From assembly GCA_035353615.1 (NCBI GenBank), contig DAOPZY010000012.1, positions 1 through 64,000 of the forward strand: DNA of 64,000 nt, given 5' to 3'. The position numbers and the translations under genes were made by a program. The notes below the pieces were generated by a model, which was not told where the DNA came from, did no database searches, and worked only from the letters and a program-made list of their open reading frames with translations. The DNA is from CAXXOK01 sp035353615. Lineage in GTDB: Bacteria; Bacillota; Clostridia; Christensenellales; Aristaeellaceae. Shown in pieces: positions 1-7,954 of the stretch; the first letter of the stretch is position 1, and each line of letters opens with the position of its first letter.

Positions 1-154
1 ACATGAACAGCTCGCTGTGGGCAAAGTTGATAAACTCCAAAATGCCGTAGACCATAGTATAGCCCAATGCTACGATGGCGTACACAAAGCCCAGAGCAAG
101 CCCGTCGGACAAAAGCTGGGGAATGATTTTCACCAGCAACTGCAGTTGGTTCAT
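1..154 (-). CDS. livH: Branched-chain amino acid ABC transporter permease, N-terminal fragment
   Basis: The first 51 codons of a membrane permease run off the left edge of the window. The fragment starts MNQLQLLVKIIPQLLSDGLA and continues into a hydrophobic stretch with FVYAIVALGYTMVYGILEFI, followed by NFAHSELFM. The LGYTMVYGILxFINFAHxE pattern is typical of LivH-type permeases. The gene lies about 100 bp downstream of the substrate-binding protein gene on the same strand, the usual liv order. An AGAGAGG ribosome site precedes the ATG at 154. The family role, known not seen, is forming the membrane channel for leucine, isoleucine and valine import. Only the N-terminus is visible, so completeness cannot be judged. 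Confidence 0.85.
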   Translation of the reverse strand, partial: MNQLQLLVKIIPQLLSDGLALGFVYAIVALGYTMVYGILEFINFAHSELFM

Positions 155-256
155 GATCTACCGACCTCTCTGTTGCCGCCGCGGGAAAAGGATGTTCCTT
201 TTCCCGCGGCAGGCGTGATTGCTGTGAAGGTCACAGGGCATGCCCTACGCCTTGCA

Positions 257-1435
257 TTATTTGAGGTAGTCTTTTACGGGGATGGCCTTGATCACTTCCG
301 CCGGGTACTTGGCTTCCTTGAAGCCCAGCACGTATACGGTCGCTTCGGTGTTGTCGCCGATGCTGTTGAAGGTTACGTTGGTCGCCATGCCCTGATAGCC
401 GCTGGTGGCGCGGATGGCGGTCGCGACCTGCTCGCGGGTGGGGGTAACGCCCGGGTTGGCGGTAATGACGGACTTGATGGCGTCCAGCGCGACGTTCACC
501 GCGTCATAACCGTAGGCGGCATAGCCTTCGGGGTTGTGGCCGTACTTGGCGTTGTAGTTGGCGGCAAAAGCGGCGCCCTTTTCCGTGCCGGACACGTCCG
601 CGGCGGTGGAGGTGTAGTAGGTGCCGATGACCGCGTCGCCCGCGATGTTAACCAGCTCGGCGGAGTCCATACCGTCCGGCCCGAGGAAGGTAACTGCGAT
701 GCCTTTTTCCTGCAACTGTTTGATAATCAGGCCGCCTTCGGGGTAGATGCCGCCGAAGTACACGGCTTGCGCGCCGCTGGCGCGAATCATTTCTTCCACA
801 GCGCTGTAATCGGCTTCGCCGGCTGTGATGCCTTCGTAACCGAGCACCGTGCCGCCAATGGCTTCAAAGCGCTTTTTAAACTCGTCCGCAACGCCCTGAC
901 CGTAAGCGGTTTTGTCCTGAATGATGTAGACGGACGTGAGGCCGAGGCTAAAGAGGAAGTCCGCGCCGGCGGGGCCTTGCGCGTCGTCACGGGCGCAGAT
1001 GCGGTTCACGACCGGCAGACCGCGGTCGGTAACGGCAATGGCGGTGTTCGCGGGGGAAACCATCGCCAAACCCCCCTGGTTGTATACTTCGGAAGAGGGG
1101 ATCGCAACGCCGGAGTTCCAGTGGCCGATCACCGCCAGAATGTCTTTGTCCTCAATCAGGCGCTGCGCGACGCTCACGCCCACTTTGGGGTCCGCCTGAT
1201 CGTCCTGCGGGGAGAACTGAAGATCAAAGCCCAAGGCTTTGAACTCTTCCACCCGTTCATTCAGCGCCAGCTCGATACCATTCTTGATGGTTTCGCCCAT
1301 GGCGGCCTGGCTGCCGGATAGCGGGGTGACGCTGGCGATTTTGATGATCGGCAGGGCTGCCTCAGCCGCTGCGCTGCTTGCCAGCAAAGTGAATACCAGG
1401 GTCAGCGACAACAGCAGGGAGAGGGCTTTTTTCAT
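257..1435 (-). CDS. livK: Branched-chain amino acid ABC transporter substrate-binding protein
   Basis: A 392-residue extracytoplasmic solute-binding protein of the Leu/Ile/Val receptor family (periplasmic-binding fold type I). Residues 1-24 form a signal peptide (MKKALSLLLSLTLVFTLLAS then SAAAEA). The mature part opens IIKIASVTPLSG and contains GAxxGxEIKNGIELALNE-like features (AAMGETIKNGIELALNE), VIGHWNSGVAIPSSEVYN and an AAYGYDAVNVALDAI segment near the C-terminus. No lipobox cysteine is present, so it looks like a signal peptidase I substrate and not a lipoprotein, which is odd for a monoderm ABC receptor. AAGGAGG lies 7 bp before the ATG. A consensus promoter and a leader with an internal terminator lie upstream. 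livH follows. Confidence 0.9.
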   Translation of the reverse strand: MKKALSLLLSLTLVFTLLASSAAAEAALPIIKIASVTPLSGSQAAMGETIKNGIELALNERVEEFKALGFDLQFSPQDDQADPKVGVSVAQRLIEDKDILAVIGHWNSGVAIPSSEVYNQGGLAMVSPANTAIAVTDRGLPVVNRICARDDAQGPAGADFLFSLGLTSVYIIQDKTAYGQGVADEFKKRFEAIGGTVLGYEGITAGEADYSAVEEMIRASGAQAVYFGGIYPEGGLIIKQLQEKGIAVTFLGPDGMDSAELVNIAGDAVIGTYYTSTAADVSGTEKGAAFAANYNAKYGHNPEGYAAYGYDAVNVALDAIKSVITANPGVTPTREQVATAIRATSGYQGMATNVTFNSIGDNTEATVYVLGFKEAKYPAEVIKAIPVKDYLK

Positions 1436-1499
1436 GGATGGACGCCTCCTTATCTATTTCGCCGCAAGTGGCTTTGCCTGCGTGCGGCGATTTCAAAAA

Positions 1500-1534
1500 G
1501 GCTCCTCAAGGCCATCAATAGCCCCGAGAAGCCC
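1500..1534 (-). terminator. Intrinsic terminator inside the livK 5' leader
   Basis: On the minus strand a 13-pair stem (GGCTTCTCGGGGC with GCCTTGAGGAGCC, several G-U pairs, loop about 8 nt) is followed immediately by TTTTT (1495-1499). It lies between the livK promoter and the livK ribosome site, about 65 bp before the start codon. This is the arrangement of an attenuator or riboswitch expression platform. No known sensor motif was recognised upstream. Confidence 0.65.
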
Positions 1535-1650
1535 CTTTGCTTCCGGTATATCGTATGCGGTTCGCGGTCGGTATCAGGTTGAGATTGTATCCAGCATTTG
1601 CAGTCGCGAGGTTCGTCCGATGCAAATCGGCGGCCCGATTTGATTTTTCA

Positions 1651-1679
1651 ATTATAAAGCGGGGCTATTTCATTGTCAA
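1651..1679 (-). promoter_or_regulatory. Consensus sigma-A promoter for livK
   Basis: Minus strand TTGACA (1674-1679), exactly 17 bp, then TATAAT (1651-1656): a perfect match to both hexamers. Transcription should start near 1644, giving a leader of about 205 nt that begins with a perfect 8-bp hairpin at 1623-1642 (CAAATCGG/CCGATTTG). Confidence 0.85.
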
Positions 1680-1927
1680 GCGTCGCCCTGCGCATTCATT
1701 GTTTTAGCTCGGTATTCTTTTTGCATAACCAAGCCGTCGATCCTGCATATCTTCACCGGCAGGCATTGATTAGTCTGCGTTTTCCGCAAGACCGCCCAAA
1801 TCGCGGCCTTTTCTGTTTTCTTGCAGGAGAAACCGCCGCAACCCAAGAAGATTATCATACAAGCCGGCCCGCAAACACGGGTCAGGCAAAGATAGTGGCC
1901 TATGCCAGTAAAGGAGTGCGACGCGCC

Positions 1928-2569
1928 ATGAAAAATTTCGTGATTACCATCGCCCGGGGCTTTGGCAGCGGCGGCAAACAGATTGGGTTAAAAATCGCGA
2001 ACGACCTCAACATCCGGCTGATGGATAAGGAACTGTTGCAACTTGCCTCCATCGACAGCGGCATCAACGAGGAGCTGTTCGCCCTTGCGGATGAAAAATT
2101 CAACCGCCGGCTGCTGATGCAGGTGCCGGACCGGGAGCATTACGGCAACGTGCTCACCCCAGAAAACAATAAATTCGTTTCCGATATGAACCTGTTCAAC
2201 TATCAGGTAAAAATTCTGAAAATGCTTGCGCAGACCGAGTCCTTCATCGTGATGGGCAAAGCGGCCAACTTTGTGCTTCGCGGCCTGCCCAATGTGGTGT
2301 CCGTTTGCATTCAGGCCCCGTTTGATAGCTGCGTGCAGTCCATCATGGACCGTTCCGGCATGACCGCGGGCGAGGCCGGCCGCGCTGTGCGCCGCACGGA
2401 TAAATACCGCTCGGATTACCATAAATACTACACCGGCGAAAACTGGAAGGAACCAATCGGCTACGATCTGTGCCTGAACAGCGCAACCCTTGGGCGCGAT
2501 CATTGCGTGGAAATTATCAAACAGGCCGTTGTTCAAAAGCTGGGGATCGACCTGTCCGAAAAGGCGTAA
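1928..2569 (+). CDS. Cytidylate kinase-like family protein
   Basis: A 213-residue P-loop protein resembling the Cytidylate_kin2 family. The N-terminus MKNFVITIARGFGSGGKQIG carries a nucleotide-binding loop at about residues 11-20. ANDLNIRLMDKELLQLA is the typical following helix. RSDYHKYYTGENW and YDLCLNSATLG near residues 165-195 are characteristic of the family. An in-frame upstream extension exists back to 1673, but AAGGAG at 1911-1916 lies 11 bp before the ATG at 1928 and the family begins at this methionine, so this start was chosen. It is divergent from livK and is followed by an intrinsic terminator. The physiological substrate of this family is not settled, so only nucleotide binding and likely phosphoryl transfer are proposed. 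Confidence 0.85.
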   Translation: MKNFVITIARGFGSGGKQIGLKIANDLNIRLMDKELLQLASIDSGINEELFALADEKFNRRLLMQVPDREHYGNVLTPENNKFVSDMNLFNYQVKILKMLAQTESFIVMGKAANFVLRGLPNVVSVCIQAPFDSCVQSIMDRSGMTAGEAGRAVRRTDKYRSDYHKYYTGENWKEPIGYDLCLNSATLGRDHCVEIIKQAVVQKLGIDLSEKA

Positions 2570-2670
2570 ACGGTTCCGGCTACCGGGTCTGGGGAAAAGC
2601 GCGCGGCGGAGGCGGTGAGTGTTCGTCTCGTATGCGCGTTCTGAGATAAACAGTTGCTCTTAGGGGCGGC

Positions 2671-2706
2671 TCTGGCCGCTGTTCTTTAAGAATAGCGGCC
2701 AGATTT
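2671..2706 (+). terminator. Intrinsic terminator after the cytidylate-kinase-like gene
   Basis: TCTGGCCGCT pairs perfectly with AGCGGCCAGA, extended inward by further A-T and G-U pairs, and is followed by TTTTG. It lies 100 bp after the stop codon. Confidence 0.8.
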
Positions 2707-2739
2707 TGTGTATGTGCAATTCTGAGGCCCGCGTCCCGG

Positions 2740-2768
2740 TTGACTTTACCCCGTCGCGCCTGTATCAT
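2740..2768 (+). promoter_or_regulatory. Promoter for tcdA
   Basis: TTGACT (2740-2745), 17 bp spacer, TATCAT (2763-2768). The predicted start site is near 2775, about 65 nt before the tcdA start codon. Confidence 0.7.
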
Positions 2769-2839
2769 GGTTTCTGTTCCCGAGGGCCTTGGACGAGGTT
2801 TTTCGCGCTTCAGCCCCGGCAAACAGAAGGGACGCCAAA

Positions 2840-3622
2840 ATGCTGAATGCTTTTTCCCGAACGGAATTGATTTACGGACGCGAGGCGATGGAGCGCCTGT
2901 CGCAAAGCCGCGTGCTGGTTGTCGGTATCGGCGGCGTGGGCGGCTACGTTGTGGAAGCGTTGGCGCGTTCCGGCGTGGGCGCGCTGGATTTGGTGGATGA
3001 CGACCGGATTTGTCTGACCAATATCAACCGCCAGATTTATGCCACGCATTCCACCGTTGGCCGTTTCAAGGTGGAGGTGGCAGCCGAGCGTATCCACGAC
3101 ATTTGCGCGGAAACCGCCGTGCGTTGCTATCGCTGTTTTTATTTGCCGGATACTGCCGATCAGTTCGATTTAACGCAATACGATTATATTGTGGACGCAA
3201 TCGACACCGTAAAGGGCAAGCTGGAGCTTGTGACCCGCGCGAAGGCCGCTGGGGTTCCGGTGATTTCTTCCATGGGCGCGGGTAATAAAATCGACCCTTC
3301 CCGCTTTCGGGTTGCGGATATTTACGATACCCGCATCTGCCCTCTGGCGCGCGTGATGCGCGGAGAGCTTCGCAAGCGCGGCGTGGATTCGCTCAAGGTT
3401 GTCTATTCGGACGAGGCGCCGATCCGCCCCGTGGAGGATGCCGCCGTTTCCTGCCGCACGCATTGCGTGTGTCCGCCGGGAACAGCCCGCAAGTGCACCG
3501 TGCGGCGGGATATACCGGGTTCCACGGCGTTTGTGCCCTCCGTGGCCGGTTTGCTGATTGCCGGCGCGGTTGTGAATGATCTGACCGCGTTTGACCCCGG
3601 GCAACGCAGAGCCGGCGTATAA
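2840..3622 (+). CDS. tcdA: tRNA threonylcarbamoyladenosine dehydratase (ThiF/E1-like)
   Basis: A 260-residue E1-like adenylating enzyme. The dinucleotide loop GIGGVGG is at residues 29-35 after VLVV, followed by the acidic strand LVDDDRICLTNINRQ that binds ATP in this family. YDYIVDAIDTVKGKL and SSMGAGNKIDPSRF match TcdA/CsdL. The C-terminal part contains DAAVSCRTHCVCPPG and the conserved GSTAFVPSVAGLLIAGAV. By family knowledge it cyclises t6A to ct6A in ANN-decoding tRNAs with ATP. The t6A transferase gene tsaD is also in this window. An upstream in-frame ATG exists at 2789, but AGAAGGG sits 8 bp before 2840 and homologues begin near this methionine. Confidence 0.9.
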   Translation: MLNAFSRTELIYGREAMERLSQSRVLVVGIGGVGGYVVEALARSGVGALDLVDDDRICLTNINRQIYATHSTVGRFKVEVAAERIHDICAETAVRCYRCFYLPDTADQFDLTQYDYIVDAIDTVKGKLELVTRAKAAGVPVISSMGAGNKIDPSRFRVADIYDTRICPLARVMRGELRKRGVDSLKVVYSDEAPIRPVEDAAVSCRTHCVCPPGTARKCTVRRDIPGSTAFVPSVAGLLIAGAVVNDLTAFDPGQRRAGV

Positions 3623-3640
3623 ACCCTCCTTGATAAAGCA

Positions 3641-3798
3641 TCCCCCCGCCGCAGCGGAAACGGGTCAAGGGCGAAAGTCCTTGAAAGCATGCAGGGGCAA
3701 CGCCCATGTCGGGGTTTGGGGTGAAGCCCCAAGCCTGACGCCGCCGTGTAAAACCAGAGCATGCGAACAGCCCGCAAGGCTTTGAAGCGAGCGACAGC
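3641..3798 (-). repeat. Dispersed intergenic repeat, family A copy 1
   Basis: Read on the minus strand this carries the family landmarks in order: a GCTCGCTTC segment, CTTGCGGGCTGTTCGC, GGCTTGGGGCTTC, a CCCTTGACCC motif, and CCGCTGCGGCGGGG. The same order recurs near 16.6, 22.0, 26.1, 31.6 and 57.8 kb. It lies between convergent tcdA and metY. Confidence 0.75.
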
Positions 3799-3822
3799 AG
3801 CGCATTGCAGACATACCTGAAC

Positions 3823-3868
3823 AAGCCAATGGGCCGCCATCCCGGAAAGGGAGACGGCCCATTGGCTT
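3823..3868. terminator. Bidirectional hairpin terminator between tcdA and metY
   Basis: A 14-bp perfect stem (AAGCCAATGGGCCG pairing with CGGCCCATTGGCTT) encloses an 18-nt loop. It sits between two convergent genes and could stop transcription from either side, although T-tracts are short. Confidence 0.7.
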
Positions 3869-3895
3869 TCGTTCAACAGAATGGCGTTCATCCCC

Positions 3896-4031
3896 GCGCC
3901 GCATGGCGCTTATGGCTTTCGTAGCGTTCCCGTTGCATGGGCTGCGATATGGGGCCTACGTCGGGCAGGGGGCTTCGCTCCCGCGCCCCGCAAAGGTTTC
4001 GCCGTTGACCTGAGTCCGCCGAGGCGGGGTA
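3896..4031 (+). repeat. Dispersed intergenic repeat, family A, degenerate partial copy
   Basis: Weaker relative of family A in plus orientation: GGGCAGGGGGCTTCGCTCCC, then CGCAAAGG, then CGTTGACCTGAGTCC and GCCGAGGCGGGG correspond to the second half of the better copies. The first half is hardly recognisable. It ends next to the metY stop codon. Confidence 0.5.
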
Positions 4032-4039
4032 TGTTCTCC

Positions 4040-5320
4040 TCAGGCTTCAAACGCCTGCGCCAAATCTTCCAAAATATCATCGATATGTTCCGTGCCAATG
4101 GACAGGCGAATGGTATTCGGCCCGATGCCCTGCTCCCGCAGCTCCGCCTCGGTGAGCTGGCTGTGCGTGGTGGAGGCCGGATGAATCACGAGGGATTTCA
4201 CATCCGCCACATTGGCCAGCAATGAAAAGATTTGAAGTTTGTCGATAAACGCTTGCGCCTCCGCCGCGCCTCCCTTGATATCAAACGTGAAAATGGATGC
4301 GCCGCCCCGAGGGAAATATTTCTGATACAGCGCGTGGTGCGGATGGCTGGGCAGGCTGGGGTGGTTGACCCGCTCCACCTGAGGGTGTTTGGCCAGATAG
4401 GCCACCACCGCAAGCGTGTTTTGCACATGGCGCTCCACCCGCAGGCTCAGGGTTTCCAACCCTTGCAGAAAAATAAACGCGTGCACGGGCGCAAGCGTAG
4501 CGCCGGTGTCCCTGAGCAAAATAGCGCGAATCTTGGTCACATAGGCCGCCGGGCCTACCGCTTTGGTGAAGCTGACGCCGTGGTAGCTCGGGTTTGGCTC
4601 CACCAGCGAGGAGAATTTTCCGCTGGCTTCCCAATCGAACTTGCCGCTGTCCACAATCACGCCGCCGATGGCGGTTCCGTGCCCGCCGATAAACTTGGTG
4701 GCGGAATGCACTACGATATCCGCGCCCAGTTCAATGGGGCGCACCAGATAGGGCGTGGCGAAGGTGTTGTCCACCACCAGCGGAATCCCATGCGCGTGAG
4801 CCACCGCGGCCACCTTTTCAATGTCGATCAGGGTCGCGTTGGGGTTACCGATGGTTTCGATGAAAACAGCGCGGGTACGGTCGGTAATGGCGTTTTCAAA
4901 TGCGTTTTCCTCGTCCGCGTCCACAAAATCGGTGGCTATGCCGTACTGGGGCAGGGTATGGGCCAGCAGGTTATACGTGCCGCCATAGATGGTTTTGGCC
5001 GCCACGATCCGATCCCCCGCTTGCGCAAGGTTGAGGATCGCGTAAGTGATGGCGGCCGCGCCGGAAGCCACGCCCAAAGCCGCAACGCCGCCTTCCAGCG
5101 CGGCAATACGCTTTTCAAACACGTCCTGCGTGGTATTGGTCAGCCGCCCGTAAATATTGCCCGCATCCGCAAGGCCGAACCTCGCCGCGGCGTGGGCGGA
5201 GTTTTTGAATACGTAGGAGGTGGTTTGATAAATCGGCACCGCGCGCGCGTCGCTTGCGGGATCGGGTTGCTCCTGCCCCACGTGCAGTTGGAGGGTTTCA
5301 AAACGGTATGGATGGCTCAT
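4040..5320 (-). CDS. metY: O-acetylhomoserine aminocarboxypropyltransferase/cysteine synthase
   Basis: A 426-residue PLP enzyme of the Cys/Met metabolism family. YQTTSYVFKNSAHAAA and IYGRLTNTT near the N-terminus, AKTIYGGTYNLL, VVDNTFATPYL, and the Schiff-base segment HSATKFIGGHGT with Lys209 are all visible. Length and the IYxRxxNPT-like segment favour O-acetylhomoserine sulfhydrylase (MetY) over shorter cystathionine synthases or lyases. It would make homocysteine directly from sulfide, or methionine from methanethiol. AAGAAGG lies 8 bp before the ATG. It is transcribed alone from a strong promoter at 5482-5510 with a small upstream ORF in its leader. Exact acyl-donor specificity cannot be read from sequence. 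Confidence 0.9.
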   Translation of the reverse strand: MSHPYRFETLQLHVGQEQPDPASDARAVPIYQTTSYVFKNSAHAAARFGLADAGNIYGRLTNTTQDVFEKRIAALEGGVAALGVASGAAAITYAILNLAQAGDRIVAAKTIYGGTYNLLAHTLPQYGIATDFVDADEENAFENAITDRTRAVFIETIGNPNATLIDIEKVAAVAHAHGIPLVVDNTFATPYLVRPIELGADIVVHSATKFIGGHGTAIGGVIVDSGKFDWEASGKFSSLVEPNPSYHGVSFTKAVGPAAYVTKIRAILLRDTGATLAPVHAFIFLQGLETLSLRVERHVQNTLAVVAYLAKHPQVERVNHPSLPSHPHHALYQKYFPRGGASIFTFDIKGGAAEAQAFIDKLQIFSLLANVADVKSLVIHPASTTHSQLTEAELREQGIGPNTIRLSIGTEHIDDILEDLAQAFEA

Positions 5321-5352
5321 GGCAAAATCCTTCTTTCGGTTATATTTTGGGT

Positions 5353-5439
5353 TCAGGAAGGGTCGGTTTGGCCATTGCGCATTCGTCCGTTGCGGAAGTT
5401 ATGCCTGAGCATCCATAGCAGAATCGGGTTCATCCGCAT
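5353..5439 (-). CDS. Possible 28-codon leader peptide upstream of metY
   Basis: Between the metY promoter and metY lies a short ORF beginning MRMNPILLWMLRHNFRNGRM, 28 residues with four Met codons. GAGGA is about 8 bp before the first ATG, and GAGGG would serve the second. It ends 32 nt before the metY start. No terminator was recognised in the leader, so a role in methionine-dependent translation coupling is only a suggestion. It could be chance. Confidence 0.3.
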   Translation of the reverse strand: MRMNPILLWMLRHNFRNGRMRNGQTDPS

Positions 5440-5481
5440 CCCTCGTTTCCTCACATACATATATCATATATGATTGGTATG

Positions 5482-5510
5482 ATAATAACCGATCCATGCC
5501 CGCCTGTCAA
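5482..5510 (-). promoter_or_regulatory. Promoter for metY
   Basis: Minus strand TTGACA (5505-5510), 17 bp, TATTAT (5482-5487). Transcription would begin near 5475, giving a leader of about 155 nt. No SAM-riboswitch core or T-box was recognised in that leader. Confidence 0.8.
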
Positions 5511-5660
5511 TAGGGAAAATCAGCACTTCCATGTTTTTGCATTGTACAAGCCGATCGCGTTCTTTACCCCCGAACGCCCGATTGCAGGCGGAATGCTCCC
5601 AGCGGGTTCGGTTCCGCCCCGGCGACAGCGCACGGCGGCGCCTGCCTGCCGGTAACCTTG

Positions 5661-5690
5661 TTGTCAAAACCAGTCGCGCTGTACTATAAT
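5661..5690 (+). promoter_or_regulatory. Promoter for the membrane glycosyltransferase gene
   Basis: TTGTCA (5661-5666), 18 bp, TATAAT (5685-5690). It is divergent from the metY promoter and about 150 nt upstream of the chosen start codon at 5847. Confidence 0.7.
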
Positions 5691-5846
5691 AAACGCAATG
5701 ATTCGGCTGGTTCCGGACTTTGTTTGCGATCCATGGGCCATGCGGGCTTTTGGGGAAACGCGGATAACGCGTTTGCACAGGGCTTCGCGCGCCGGGCGTA
5801 CGGCTACCATCGCTGCCGATTTCAATCGCTACGGGAGGGTTTGCCA

Positions 5847-7076
5847 ATGATGAACTGGGAGCTGCGCATCCAAAACAGCCTGCGCAAGCATGTTCTGGGG
5901 TGGGCGTTTTGCGCCGTATTCCTGTTGGGGCTTATCATCCGCTACACATTTTTACCGCTGATGGTGGCGGATATGGAGTTTATGAACATGGGCTGGTACG
6001 GCGCCATCAAGGCGGGCGGCATGGCCAACGCGCTGGCCCCGCAATACCAGTGGACCTACAGCCCGCTTCACCTGTACCTGTGGACGCTGGCCGCCCAACT
6101 GTTCCCCCACGCAAACGATATGATGGTGCTCAAAGCCGTATCGCTGCTGATGGAAGCCGGGCTGATGGCCGCGGCCGCTTTGCTGCTGTGGGCGGCGCTT
6201 CCGGCCCCGAAACGTCGGTTGGGTCTGTTTGCCGGCTTATCCATCCTGTGGCTCAGCCCCATCCTGATTTTGAATGTGGCCGGGTGGGGGCAGACGGATG
6301 CAAGCTACGCGGCGTTATCGGTGCTGTCGATCTGGCTGCTCATCCGCAACCGGCCTTCCTGGTCGATGGTTTGCTTTGGGTTTGCGCTGGCTTTTAAGCT
6401 TCAGGCCCTGTTTTTATTGCCCGCGCTGATGATCGCCTATTTTTGCATGGAAAAGAAGTTTTCCGTGCTCTGGTTTTTACTGATCCCGGCCGTATGGGTT
6501 GCGACCGGCCTTCCCATGGCGCTGATCGGCCAAAGCCCGCTGTACGCGGTCAGCGTTTATTTTCAACAGACCGACCTTTACACCAACGCCACCTTTAACT
6601 GCCCCAACCTGTATGCCCTCTTGGGCGATGCGCTCAAGAGCGACCGGATGATTCAGGGCATGTGGCAGCGTTACGGGCTTGTGTTGGCTGTTGCTTCGCT
6701 GGGCGGCATGGCGACTTGGATGATATACAGGCGCAAAACGCTGAACCCCCGACAGCTCTTGCTTTTGGGCGCTTGGTGCGTGCTGGTGTGCCTGTTTTTC
6801 CTGCCCCGCATGCACGAGCGGTACGGCATGGTGGGCGAGGTGCTTTTGGCACTTTGGGCGGCGTCGCTGTGGAAGCCTCGCGGATTTTTCTACGTTGCGC
6901 TGGGGATATTGCCCACAGTCAGCGCATATTGCCAGTACATGTTTGCAAAGCCCATCTTCAGCCTGCAACTGGGCGCAGCGCTGAACCTGATTTTGCTGAT
7001 GCTGCTTACCCGAGAGACGATTGTGGGCGCTGAAGAAAAACAGCCCCTCCCGGTCGGGGATGATTTGGCAGCCTGA
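5847..7076 (+). CDS. Integral membrane glycosyltransferase (GT-C fold, mannosyltransferase-like)
   Basis: A 409-residue polytopic membrane protein with roughly ten hydrophobic segments. VADMEFMNMGWYGAIKAGG in the first periplasmic loop supplies the acidic residues typical of GT-C enzymes. YSPLHLYLWTL and LNVAGWGQTDASYAALSVLS match DUF2029/ALG6-like polyprenyl-phosphate-sugar-dependent transferases. LFFLPRMHERYGMVGEVLL resembles the conserved PxMHERY motif of such bacterial proteins. Likely role: transfer of a sugar from a lipid-linked donor to an extracytoplasmic acceptor; donor and acceptor are unknown. GGGAGGG lies before 5847. The longer reading from 5658 starts inside the predicted promoter and was rejected. 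Confidence 0.8.
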   Translation: MMNWELRIQNSLRKHVLGWAFCAVFLLGLIIRYTFLPLMVADMEFMNMGWYGAIKAGGMANALAPQYQWTYSPLHLYLWTLAAQLFPHANDMMVLKAVSLLMEAGLMAAAALLLWAALPAPKRRLGLFAGLSILWLSPILILNVAGWGQTDASYAALSVLSIWLLIRNRPSWSMVCFGFALAFKLQALFLLPALMIAYFCMEKKFSVLWFLLIPAVWVATGLPMALIGQSPLYAVSVYFQQTDLYTNATFNCPNLYALLGDALKSDRMIQGMWQRYGLVLAVASLGGMATWMIYRRKTLNPRQLLLLGAWCVLVCLFFLPRMHERYGMVGEVLLALWAASLWKPRGFFYVALGILPTVSAYCQYMFAKPIFSLQLGAALNLILLMLLTRETIVGAEEKQPLPVGDDLAA

Positions 7077-7837
7077 CCCCGCGCCACCGCCGGGTTTAGC
7101 AGCCAAACCGGGTTGACCAGATGTTCAAGCAGAGGATACAAGCCCAAGGCGTTCCGAGGCGAATCGCGCAGCCGACCTTTCCGGCAGGCGGTCCGGTCGG
7201 TCGCGGTGGGTCGGTATCCTCTTTGTTTGTTACGGAAGCCGCTTGATAAAAATCGCTGAACAGCGACCGCAATCAAAGCCCGTTCAACCGGTACGCTTGT
7301 TACCGAAGTCGCCCTTGAAAAATCACCGAACCCTGCTAACGTTTACGGCAAAGCCTCCTTACGCTAAACGGCGCGCGAGCGTCCGCGGCAAAGGGTGTTT
7401 CCCTTCCGCTACGCGCGATGGGCATATTTACGCTCAGGCGTTTTCAGCCGCTTTCCCTTAAACGGTACCCCTCCGCCGCCACGGATTTGTGTCCATAATG
7501 CCGGGCAAACACCGTGTTGGCAAAATCATCCGGGTTATCGGTCAGGCCGATTCTATTGTAAAAAACATCAGATTTTGTTTGACCGAATCAATTGGTTTCG
7601 GAAACCTCAGGCTGGGAGGACGTTTTCGCCGCCTGCCCACCATAAGGCGGCACAAGCCCAATAGGAGCAGGACCCCATCAGCGCGTTTGCAACATGAAAG
7701 ACCGGTTATCCCAGCCCACGCATCAGCGACGAAAAAAAGCGTAATCACCCGGCCGTTGCTCACCCTGCTATGGGCAACCCTCGAACGGAACAGCTCGTCA
7801 AAGCGCGCGATGCGCCCGATGTTGTGAAAAGCTTAAC
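7077..7837. other. Long gene-free stretch with a 35-bp imperfect direct repeat
   Basis: About 760 bp with no convincing gene: open frames here are short, lack good ribosome sites and overlap one another. It holds two related 35-bp blocks, 7227-7261 and 7297-7331, both reading TTGTTAC(G/C)GAAG and ending AA(A)TC(G/A)C(T/C)GAAC, offset by 70 bp. Nothing else was recognised. Confidence 0.5.
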
Positions 7838-7888
7838 AAAAAATCACCCGAACCCCTGCGCGGCATGCCGCATATCGGTTCGGGTGAT
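7838..7888 (-). terminator. Intrinsic terminator downstream of deoC
   Basis: Minus strand ATCACCCGAAC pairs perfectly with GTTCGGGTGAT, with a nested GCGGCATGCCGC palindrome in the loop. The stem is followed by a run of six T (7838-7843). This is the first clear terminator after the operon that starts at 13.8 kb. Confidence 0.85.
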
Positions 7889-7954
7889 TCGCAATGGAGC
7901 TGCCCGGATGCGACCGTTCACGAAGCTCAGGCTGCGCAATCGGTCGCTGTCGGC

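Noticed and set aside
17..1321. 434-codon open frame on the plus strand across livK
   Set aside because: It is antisense to livK, has biased His/Gly/Val-rich composition typical of a GC-rich shadow frame, and lacks a ribosome site.
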